From Halohasta salina (GTDB taxonomy: Archaea; Halobacteriota; Halobacteria; Halobacteriales; Haloferacaceae), in assembly GCF_024178165.1 (NCBI RefSeq), contig NZ_JAMZIE010000002.1:434001-498000 (forward strand): a stretch of 64,000 nt of DNA. The letters run 5' to 3'. Both the position numbers and the translations under genes were made by a program. Positions 33,731 to 41,019 of the stretch are shown in pieces (the first letter of the stretch is position 1; each line of letters starts with the position of its first letter). A model generated the notes under the pieces. The model was given only the letters and a program-made list of their open reading frames with translations, was not told the DNA's origin and searched no databases.

Positions 33731-33747
33731 GGTAGCAACTGCCTACC
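33731..33747 (+). promoter_or_regulatory. GGTAG-N7-CTACC dyad upstream of a promoter box
   Basis: A perfect inverted repeat beginning exactly 42 bases before the first base of the ATAACAAA box at 33773, the same offset as at 17871. Confidence 0.6.
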
Positions 33748-33772
33748 CGCGGCGAACGGCGACAACCACTCC

Positions 33773-33780
33773 ATAACAAA
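33773..33780 (+). promoter_or_regulatory. ATAACAAA promoter box for the epimerase gene
   Basis: C-ATAACAAA-CCCGG begins 33 bases before ATG 33806. Confidence 0.7.
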
Positions 33781-33805
33781 CCCGGCCTCCCGTCTCGGGC
33801 CGTCA

Positions 33806-34753
33806 ATGAACGACCAGAGAGCCGACACCCCGACGTCGACCGAGCTCGGGCCGACCGGCGAGTCGATCCTGATCACCGGCGGAGCCGGATTCATCGGCAG
33901 CCACCTCGCGGCGGCGCTGGCGGCCGACAACGACGTGACGGTGCTCGACAACTGCGCCGGTGAAGTACCATCGAGGCTCCCCGCGACGGTCGACGTCCGC
34001 CGCGGGGACGTTCGTGAGGCCTCGATACGCGACGCGCTGGTCGCCGAGGCCGATATCGTCTACCACGAGGCGGCGCTGGTCAGCGTCGAGGAGTCACTCG
34101 AACGACCCGCCGAGAGCCACGGAACGAACGTCGCGGCGACCGTCGACCTCCTCGATACCGCACGCAAGCACGGCACTCGAGTCGTCTTCGCCTCCAGTTG
34201 TGCGATCTACGGCGATCCGACCGGGGTCCCGATCGACGAAACCGAGCCGGCCAGCCCGCTGTCGCCCTATGCGGTCGACAAACTCGCCGCCGACCACTAC
34301 GTCCGGGTTTACGGCCGCCAGTACGACTTCCCGACGGTTGCCCTCCGATACTTCAACGTCTATGGCCCCGGCCAGCGCGGCGACTACAGCGGGGTGATCG
34401 ACGCCTTCGTCGAGCGGGCGCGGGCCGACGAACCGCTCGAAGTCCACGGTGAGGGCGACCAGACGCGGGATTTCGTCCACGTTTCGGATATCGTGCGGGC
34501 CAACTTGGCGGCGGCGGTGACGCCCCACACGGGGCGCGCCTACAACGTCGGCACCGGCCGGGAGACCTCGATCCAGGAGTTGGCGGAGACGGTCCGCGAC
34601 CTCGTCGACACCGACGCCCCGATCACCCACACCGATCCCCGCCCGGGCGACATCAGCCGGAGCCGGGCGGATCTCACTCGGTCGACCGAATGGCTCGGCT
34701 ACGAACCGACCGTCGAGCTGTCGGACGGGCTCAAGACGGTACTCGACGCCTAA
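33806..34753 (+). CDS. NAD-dependent sugar-nucleotide epimerase (GalE-like SDR)
   Basis: A 315-residue extended short-chain dehydrogenase. The cofactor motif ILITGGAGFIGSHLAAAL lies at about residues 22-40, the Ser and Tyr-x3-Lys of the active site in FASSCAIYGD and SPYAVDKLAADHY, and NVYGPGQRGDYSGVI follows. It would interconvert UDP-sugars (for example Glc/Gal or GlcNAc/GalNAc) for the glycan. The first ~20 residues are a polar extension. It has its own box and dyad and is followed by a long non-coding stretch. Confidence 0.85.
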   Translation: MNDQRADTPTSTELGPTGESILITGGAGFIGSHLAAALAADNDVTVLDNCAGEVPSRLPATVDVRRGDVREASIRDALVAEADIVYHEAALVSVEESLERPAESHGTNVAATVDLLDTARKHGTRVVFASSCAIYGDPTGVPIDETEPASPLSPYAVDKLAADHYVRVYGRQYDFPTVALRYFNVYGPGQRGDYSGVIDAFVERARADEPLEVHGEGDQTRDFVHVSDIVRANLAAAVTPHTGRAYNVGTGRETSIQELAETVRDLVDTDAPITHTDPRPGDISRSRADLTRSTEWLGYEPTVELSDGLKTVLDA

Positions 34754-35278
34754 TTCGGGGGCGGCGAAACCCGATCCTGTCTGCCGGTCGGCTGCAGTGT
34801 AGCCGCCGACTACCGATCGCCCACGGTAGTACGGTGTGGCTATCGCTGACCCGTAGGAACTACTTACACGCTTGTTGTATCAGTAAACTGTACGTGAGAT
34901 TTATACAATAGGTCTCACAATGTTCGTGTGCAGAGAAACGAACCGATGCGACACCCCACAGACGACACGTTCCGCCGAGGTCCCCAGCGCGTGCCTGACG
35001 CGGCCACTGCCCCCCATGCTCGCCGGTTAGACCGTCGCTACCGACGGTTCGACCGGCGCTCCGGCCGCACCACGGTACCCACATTCCGGAGGAACTGTCA
35101 GCCCGCCGCTGCCGACGACGCCAGTAGCACCTGCATAAACAGGCACTACTGTTGATGTCGGCGGGTGGGCCGACGGCCCGCCGGGGTGGAACGCTCGGCT
35201 GTCGACAGCACACGGTCGAAGCGATCGGGCGCTGGCCCCCCGCCGTAACCCGATCATCCCCCGCTGCATCCGTGACAC
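34754..35278. other. 525-base intergenic region
   Basis: Holds an imperfect TGTAG-N7-CTACC dyad at 34798-34814 and a TATA-like TTTATAC near 34900, but the short ORFs that follow the TATA (a 36-codon frame at 34920 and a GTG frame at 34928) have poor composition and I do not call them. A GC-rich hairpin-prone stretch lies near 35160-35185. Confidence 0.4.
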
Positions 35279-35845
35279 ATGAGTTCACAACTAGCCCCCA
35301 CAGAAACGACACAAAGTACCGAGACAACGACCCCCACACCGACCGACGGCAGCGACGAGATGGGCGCGGAGTCGCTCTCGTTGGACCTCGTCTTCGAGGT
35401 CCTCAAAAACGAGCGCCGCCGCCGCGTACTCGCCTACCTTAGGGAGCACGACGGCACGGTCTCGCTGAGCGACGTCGCCGAGCATATCGCCGCCGTCGAG
35501 AACGAAAAGCCCGAGACGGCTCTGTCCTCACAGGAACGCAAACGGGTCTACGTCGGGCTCTACCAGTGTCATCTGCCGAAGATGGACGACACCGACGTCA
35601 TCGAGTTCGACGGCAACCGCGGGACGGTCGCACTCGGAGACAACGCCGAGCTGCTCTACCCGTTCCTCGAAGCCGAGGCCGACCAGCGCCGGCCGTGGCC
35701 GACCTACTACCTCGGCCACACCGCGCTCAGCCTCACCCTGTTCGGGGCTGTCCTCCTCGCGGTCCCGTCGGTAGCGACCCCCGTCTTCGGTGCGTCACTG
35801 CTCGGGTTCGCCGCGTTGGGAGTGGCCCATCATACGATGAGCTAA
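35279..35845 (+). CDS. DUF7344-type winged-helix protein with membrane helices
   Basis: A 188-residue protein with a Thr-rich N-terminal tail, a winged helix at ~30-120 (VFEVLKNERRRRVLAYLREH, then RVYVGLYQCHLPKMDDTDV) and two hydrophobic helices at ~140-185. It is a close architectural match to the protein at 17120, down to the TYYLGHTA segment before the helices. It faces toward glmS and lies at the other side of the glycan genes. A regulatory role in the island is inferred from position. Confidence 0.75.
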   Translation: MSSQLAPTETTQSTETTTPTPTDGSDEMGAESLSLDLVFEVLKNERRRRVLAYLREHDGTVSLSDVAEHIAAVENEKPETALSSQERKRVYVGLYQCHLPKMDDTDVIEFDGNRGTVALGDNAELLYPFLEAEADQRRPWPTYYLGHTALSLTLFGAVLLAVPSVATPVFGASLLGFAALGVAHHTMS

Positions 35846-36015
35846 CCCCACATAGTCGAGAGCAACACACCCACCGAGGACGTCGACCCTCGTCTTCCAT
35901 GGTCGAGATCTACCCGATCGATCTCGACCCACCCTTCGACGTTCAAACGTGGTGAAACGACACTCGTTTTGAAACAGTTCGGCACTGATCGGTCTGCGTC
36001 GCCACCGACTGGCCA

Positions 36016-36045
36016 CTACCTGTGGGTAGTTGGGTAGTCACTACC
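36016..36045. repeat. Cluster of GGTAG/CTACC half-sites upstream of glmS
   Basis: CTACC-N4-GGTAG followed by GGTAG-N3-CTACC within 30 bases, giving overlapping inverted repeats. The cluster ends 39 bases before the promoter box at 36085. It uses the same half-site as the N7 dyads but with other spacings. Confidence 0.5.
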
Positions 36046-36084
36046 TAGTCGGCTCCGGTCGCGCTGCCGTCGTGACAACCCATC

Positions 36085-36092
36085 TATAACAA
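36085..36092 (+). promoter_or_regulatory. ATAACAAA promoter box for glmS
   Basis: CT-ATAACAAA-GCCCG lies 158 bases before the glmS ATG but 30 bases before a GTG and 33 before a TTG that open a leader ORF running into glmS. Confidence 0.6.
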
Positions 36093-36114
36093 AGCCCGTC
36101 GGGGCCCCCGAGGG

Positions 36115-36243
36115 GGTGTTGACAGTGTCCGCATCGACCAGTCAGCACCGTTTCAGATATCCATGATGGTTCGAGACACCCCCCCACGACGACAGCGAAC
36201 CGGACGCCAACTACGCAGACCGACCACCGGGAGGGTCGACTGA
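36115..36243 (+). CDS. Putative 42-residue leader peptide ORF upstream of glmS
   Basis: An open frame from GTG 36115 (or TTG 36118, exactly 33 bases from the box start, or ATG 36163) to TGA 36241-36243, which overlaps the glmS ATG as TGATG. The second half is very basic (RDTPPRRQRTGRQLRRP). The glmS start itself is fixed because its catalytic Cys must be residue 2, so the long gap between box and gene is real. Translation coupling is inferred. Confidence 0.45.
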   Translation, partial: GVDSVRIDQSAPFQISMMVRDTPPRRQRTGRQLRRPTTGRVD

Positions 36244-38060
36244 TGTGCGGCATTACCGGACGTATCCGCTCGGGCAACGCGGTCGACGACCTGCTGTCGG
36301 GGCTCGAAAACCTCGAGTACCGCGGCTACGATTCGGCGGGCCTCGCCGTCCAGAACGGCCACGGGATCGACGTGCTCAAACGCGAGGGCGAGGCCGACGT
36401 ACTCCGTCGACTGGTCGAGGAACGGGAGCCGACCGGGCCCATCGGCATCGGCCACACCCGCTGGAGCACCCACGGGCCGCCGTCGGATGCCAACGCCCAC
36501 CCACACACCGGGACGACCGACCGCGTGGCGGTGGTTCACAACGGGATCATCGAGAACTACGAATCCCTCCGTGAGGAGCTTCGGGACCGCGGCCACGAGT
36601 TCACCAGCGACACCGACACCGAGGTCGTCCCCCACCTCGTCGAGGCGTTCCTCGACGAGGGATGCGAGCCGTTCGACGCGTTCATGCAGGCGGTCGACCG
36701 GCTGGAGGGAAGCTACGCGCTGGCGGCGATCGTCGAGGGGACCGACGCCATCTTCGCCACGCGGAACGGCTCGCCGCTGGTCGTCGGGCTGGCAGACGAC
36801 GGCTTCTTCCTCGCCAGCGACGTGCCGGCGTTCATCGAGTTCACCGATCGGGTGATCTACCTCGAAAACGAGGACGTCGCGGTGCTGCGGCCCGACTCCT
36901 ACGGGATCTTCGACCGCTCGTCGACGCCGGTCAAGCGGCCGGTCGACACCGTCGAGTGGTCCTCCGAGGACGCCCAGAAGTCGGGGTTCGACCACTACAT
37001 GCTCAAGGAGATCCACGAACAGCCCGCCTCGCTCAATCAGACGATCCATGGCCGGTTCGACCCCGAGGCGGGGTCGATCGAGTTCGAGGACTTCGCGCCC
37101 GGCGAGTTCAGCGATATCTCCCGTGTGGAGTTCGTCGCCTGTGGCACCTCGTATCACGCCGCGCTGTACGGCTGTCACCTGCTGGGCCAGCGCGGGATTC
37201 CGGCCTACGCCCATCGCGCCGGCGAGTACGCCTCCAACCCGCGGCCGGTCGACGAGGAGACGCTCGTGATCGGGGTCACCCAGTCGGGGGAGACGGCCGA
37301 CACCCTCGAATCGCTCCGGCGGCTCGACGACACACCCGCGCGCACACTCGCGTTGACGAACGTGATCGGCTCGACGGCAGCCCGCGAGACGGACGACGTG
37401 CTGTACATCCGGGCCGGCCCGGAGATCGGCGTGGCGGCGACCAAGACGTTCTCCTCGCAGGTGACGGCGCTGGCGCTGCTGGCCGAACGGCTCCACCGCG
37501 ATATCACCGGCGAGCCCAGCGAGCACTCCGCGGAGCTGCTCGACTCACTGAGCGCGCTGCCCGACCAGATCGAGTCGATCCTCGATGCCGATCCGACCGC
37601 CGAGCTCACGCGGAAGTACGAGGGGATGGACGCCCACTTCTTCATCGGTCGGGGGATCGCCCATCCGGTCGCGCTTGAGGGGGCCCTGAAGTTCAAGGAG
37701 ATCACCTACGAGCACGCCGAGGGGTTCGCGGCGGGCCAGCTCAAACACGGGCCGCTGGCGCTTGTGACCCCCAACACCGTCGTCATCGCCGTCTTCACCG
37801 GCGACCACGACGAGAAGACGCTCAACAACGTCCGAGAGGTTCAGGCCCGCGGCGCGTCGGTGATCGCCATCGCCCCGGCCGACGCCGACGAGATCGCCGC
37901 GACGGTCGACGACTTCGTCGGTATCCCGGCGTCGACGCCCGCGCTCAACGGCCTGCTGGCGAACGTCCAACTGCAGTTGCTGTCCTACCACGTCGCCAAC
38001 CGGCTCGAACGCTCGATCGACAAACCACGAAACCTCGCCAAGAGCGTCACCGTCGAGTAG
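36243..38060 (+). CDS. glmS: Glutamine--fructose-6-phosphate aminotransferase (isomerising)
   Basis: A 605-residue complete GlmS, making glucosamine-6-phosphate from fructose-6-phosphate and glutamine, the entry to UDP-GlcNAc. It starts MCGITGRI with the nucleophilic Cys2 of the glutaminase domain; RGYDSAGLA and GHTRWSTHG follow. Two SIS domains occupy ~285-420 and ~455-590, with GTSYHAALYG and IGVTQSGETADT, and the C-terminus KPRNLAKSVTVE is canonical. Its place at the end of the island and its shared promoter box suggest it supplies amino sugar to this glycan pathway. Confidence 0.95.
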   Translation: MCGITGRIRSGNAVDDLLSGLENLEYRGYDSAGLAVQNGHGIDVLKREGEADVLRRLVEEREPTGPIGIGHTRWSTHGPPSDANAHPHTGTTDRVAVVHNGIIENYESLREELRDRGHEFTSDTDTEVVPHLVEAFLDEGCEPFDAFMQAVDRLEGSYALAAIVEGTDAIFATRNGSPLVVGLADDGFFLASDVPAFIEFTDRVIYLENEDVAVLRPDSYGIFDRSSTPVKRPVDTVEWSSEDAQKSGFDHYMLKEIHEQPASLNQTIHGRFDPEAGSIEFEDFAPGEFSDISRVEFVACGTSYHAALYGCHLLGQRGIPAYAHRAGEYASNPRPVDEETLVIGVTQSGETADTLESLRRLDDTPARTLALTNVIGSTAARETDDVLYIRAGPEIGVAATKTFSSQVTALALLAERLHRDITGEPSEHSAELLDSLSALPDQIESILDADPTAELTRKYEGMDAHFFIGRGIAHPVALEGALKFKEITYEHAEGFAAGQLKHGPLALVTPNTVVIAVFTGDHDEKTLNNVREVQARGASVIAIAPADADEIAATVDDFVGIPASTPALNGLLANVQLQLLSYHVANRLERSIDKPRNLAKSVTVE

Positions 38061-38194
38061 CCGGCCGGCGTGGCCACCCGAACGTACGATGAACCGCGGT
38101 CTGTGATTTTCTCAATAACAGTAATTTACTTTACAAGGGAGTGTTTATCTAGAAGTATCCCTCCCGCTGGCGGCATAGCCGGCGACTCCTACGC

Positions 38195-38482
38195 ATGAGC
38201 TACCCCAATACGGACACCGACTCCCACCGGACTGACCGGACAGACCGCGTCTCGTATCTCTCCGACTGGCGGACCGCCGATTCGGCCGCGACGGCCATCG
38301 TTCTCTCGGTTGCCGACAACTTGGACTGTACGCCGATGGCCCTCCCCGCGCTGTCGACGGCCGTCGACCCCGATGCGCTGGATACCGTGCTGGAAAGCGG
38401 CGACGAGTCGATCGTGGTCAGCTTCAGCTACGCCGGCTGTGAGGTGTCGTTGCGGGGCGACGGCGAACTCGTGCTCCGATAA
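38195..38482 (+). CDS. HalOD1 output-domain protein
   Basis: A 95-residue protein, HalOD1 domain from about residue 28 (SAATAIVLSVADNLDCTPMA, then STAVDPDALDTVLE) to the end, where VVSFSYAGCEVSLRGDGEL closes the domain. It is a stand-alone domain like the protein at 15539. Probably a small signalling or regulatory protein. Convergent with the PadR gene. Confidence 0.75.
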   Translation: MSYPNTDTDSHRTDRTDRVSYLSDWRTADSAATAIVLSVADNLDCTPMALPALSTAVDPDALDTVLESGDESIVVSFSYAGCEVSLRGDGELVLR

Positions 38483-38506
38483 GGCGCGAAAAAGGGCGCC
38501 GTAGCG

Positions 38507-38797
38507 CTACTCGGCGGGCGCCGAGACGTACTCGTCTTCCCACTCGCGGCGCTGTTCGATCAACTCTCGGCCCTCGGGGGCGAGTTCGTAGTAGTTGGTG
38601 CGCTGGTCGTGGCGTCCCTTCTCGACCAGTCCATAGTCGACCAGCGTATCGAGGTTGGGGTACAGCCGGCCGTGGTTGACGTTGTCGACGTGCTTTTCGA
38701 TCTCTCTGCGGACCATTTGACCGGAGGGCCGTCCGAGGCCTGCGATGACGTACAACAGGTCCCGCTGGAAGCCGGTCAGTTCGAACATACGGGTCAT
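38507..38797 (-). CDS. PadR-family transcriptional regulator
   Basis: A 96-residue winged-helix protein of the PadR family: LTGFQRDLLYVIAGLGRPSG at the N-terminus, NHGRLYPNLDTLVDYGLVEK as recognition helix and wing, and a C-terminal dimerisation helix LIEQRREWEDEY. It would bind DNA as a dimer. A second ATG three codons in (38788) is possible. Targets unknown; adjacent divergent region is non-coding. Confidence 0.85.
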   Translation of the reverse strand: MTRMFELTGFQRDLLYVIAGLGRPSGQMVRREIEKHVDNVNHGRLYPNLDTLVDYGLVEKGRHDQRTNYYELAPEGRELIEQRREWEDEYVSAPAE

Positions 38798-39242
38798 GCA
38801 GATGGACGGTCACCCCGCACCGTCATTGTTAGTTACTGCTGAAACCGATATGCAGTAATTTACCGGCGTTCCGGCCGAATACGGACCGGTTTACCCCCAT
38901 GTTGGTACGTCGGTAAGCCACAGTGAACGGTCGACCCCGCCTCCGGCTGGCGATTGCAACGATTGCAACGGTGCACAATCACCGATCTATGTGGGTCAGG
39001 GATCTCTGAACGATCACCTTACCAGACAATCGAGTGACAAACTCACGGCGTCCGTCCATCCCGCCGCCGACGCGTCGCTCACTCGAGGCCGCAGAATAAA
39101 CGCCGCTACATACACCTTCAATTTGTTGTGAATAAATCATTTGTGTGTCGGCTGAGTACCGACTACCAATGGTTGGGCTGACTCGGCTGTGGGATTCGTT
39201 CGGTGACAACCGACCGACGGCGAAGCCTTCGGACGGAGCGCG
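38798..39242. other. 445-base intergenic region
   Basis: Relatively AT-rich near 39100-39150 with an AATAAATCATTT element likely to include promoter sequence. A short direct repeat CGATTGCAA is present twice in a row at 38951-38968. No gene recognised. Confidence 0.4.
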
Positions 39243-41018
39243 ATGACAGACGTCGACGACCCCAAGCGGCTGGTCTCGGTCGTCGTCTGTGGGCTCCTCC
39301 TCGTGGCCGGCGGGGGTCCGGCCGTCGGCCCCGCCGGGGCTGTCCCCCCCTCGTCCCCGACGGCGGTTCCGACCGAGGGAGCCGCCCAGCTCTCGGAGGC
39401 GTTGTTCCGGGAGCCCTCGGACACCGTCGGCGAACCCGAACTGGCCGTGGCGCTGGCCGATCCGGTCGTCGAGCCCGGAACCGAGACGACCGTCGAACTC
39501 ACGATCGTGAATACGGGCCAGATCGAGGCCGGGGCGAGCCTCGACGAGGCGACCGCCACCGCCCGCGGGCTCACCGTGACCGTCGACGACGACGAGGCCC
39601 CGGTCGAGGTGGCCGACGGGACGGCCGCCGTCGGCTCGTTGCCGCCGGGGGAGTCGGTAACGGTCCCACTGGCGGTGACCGCGCCGGCGTCGGCCGACGG
39701 CGACGAGGGCGAACTCGACGTCGAGATCGAGTACACCTACACCGAGATCGACGACGACAACACGGCCGACGACGAGACCGACACCGACGAGTTCGACGTC
39801 GACATCGAGGTCGGCGAGCGCTCGCGGTTCGCCATCGAGGACGCCGAGACCGACGCGCAGGTCGGCACCGACGGACTGGTCGACGTCGAACTCGAAAACG
39901 TCGGCGAGGGCGACGCCGAGAACGTCCGGGTTACCGCTCGCTCGCCTACCGGCGGGGTAACGATCGGCGCGGGCTCCGGCGGTGGCACAGCGACAGGGGT
40001 CGACACCCCACCGCAACGCGGCGACAACGGGGGTCGTAACGCGTCGCTGAGCGAGCGAGCCGATATGTCGACGGAGTCGGCGGCCTTCCTCGGCGATCTC
40101 GACGAGGGCGACGACGAGACGGTGAGCTTCGACAGCCGGATCGACTCCGAGGTGAGCGTCGAGAGCTACCTGCTCGAGGTGACCGTCGTCTACGAGGACG
40201 AAGACGGCATTCTTCGGGAGTCCGCGACGCTGGCGGCAGCCGTCGAGCCGACCGGCGCACAGACGTTCGCGCTCAGCGACGTCGACAGCAGCCTCGCAGT
40301 CGGCGAGAGCGGCACCATCACCGCGACGCTCGAAAACACCGGACCGGAGGCCGTCGAGACGCCGGTCGTCAGCGCCGAGCCCGCCTCCGACCGGATCGAT
40401 ATCGGCGAGGGTCAGATCGCAGTTGAGGATCTCGACGAAGACGAGTCGGCGAACATCAGCTTCGAGGCCGACGTCAGCGGCGAAGCCGATCCGGGGCCCC
40501 GGCCGGTGACGTTCACCGTCGAGTACGGCGTCGACGACGAGCGACTCGATAGCGACCCCTTCGTCCGCCGGGTCGCAGTCGCCGACGACGAGCCCGCCTT
40601 CACCATCACCGCCGTCGACGCGGCGGTGCCTGCCGGAACGACCCAAACGGTCCAGTTCAACGTGACCAACAACCGCGCCGAAGCGCTCTCGAACATCAAC
40701 GTCTTCCTCTATCCCGACGGCCCACTCGACGTCGACGCCGACGAGGCGTTCCTCAGCGACCTCGAACCGGGCGAGAGCGAAACGATCAGCGTCGACGTTT
40801 CGGTCGACGAGGGGACCGAACCGCGGACCTACCCGCTCGAGGCCGACGTTCGGTACGACTCCGAGACCGACGACGATCTGATCTCACAGGTGTATCAGGT
40901 GCCGATCGACGTTACCGAACCGCCCGACGACGACGGGCTACTGCCGTCGCTGGTGTCGCTCGTCGGGATAATGGTGATCGCCGGCGGCATCGCCGTCGTC
41001 GTACGGCGACAGCAGTGA
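39243..41018 (+). CDS. Secreted surface protein with CARDB/NEW3-like repeats (COG1361 type)
   Basis: A 591-residue exported protein: N-terminal signal-like helix (VVVCGLLLVAGGGPAVGPAG, residues ~13-32), several ~110-residue beta-sandwich repeats recognisable by ELTIVNTGQ, DVELENVGEGDAENV, ATLENTGPEAVETPV and FNVTNNRAEALSNI, and one C-terminal membrane helix (VSLVGIMVIAGGIAVVVRRQ). It is very acidic. The next gene, an MMPL/RND exporter, starts one base after its stop, and the two probably act together at the cell surface. Confidence 0.8.
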   Translation: MTDVDDPKRLVSVVVCGLLLVAGGGPAVGPAGAVPPSSPTAVPTEGAAQLSEALFREPSDTVGEPELAVALADPVVEPGTETTVELTIVNTGQIEAGASLDEATATARGLTVTVDDDEAPVEVADGTAAVGSLPPGESVTVPLAVTAPASADGDEGELDVEIEYTYTEIDDDNTADDETDTDEFDVDIEVGERSRFAIEDAETDAQVGTDGLVDVELENVGEGDAENVRVTARSPTGGVTIGAGSGGGTATGVDTPPQRGDNGGRNASLSERADMSTESAAFLGDLDEGDDETVSFDSRIDSEVSVESYLLEVTVVYEDEDGILRESATLAAAVEPTGAQTFALSDVDSSLAVGESGTITATLENTGPEAVETPVVSAEPASDRIDIGEGQIAVEDLDEDESANISFEADVSGEADPGPRPVTFTVEYGVDDERLDSDPFVRRVAVADDEPAFTITAVDAAVPAGTTQTVQFNVTNNRAEALSNINVFLYPDGPLDVDADEAFLSDLEPGESETISVDVSVDEGTEPRTYPLEADVRYDSETDDDLISQVYQVPIDVTEPPDDDGLLPSLVSLVGIMVIAGGIAVVVRRQQ

Positions 41019-41019
41019 G

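Noticed and set aside
34920-35155. Two short plus-strand ORFs after a TATA-like element
   Set aside because: Arg/Pro/Cys composition without a domain and no overlap with a following gene; left as intergenic.
38979-40646. 555-residue minus-strand frame
   Set aside because: Antisense to the surface repeat protein; composition is that of a shadow frame.
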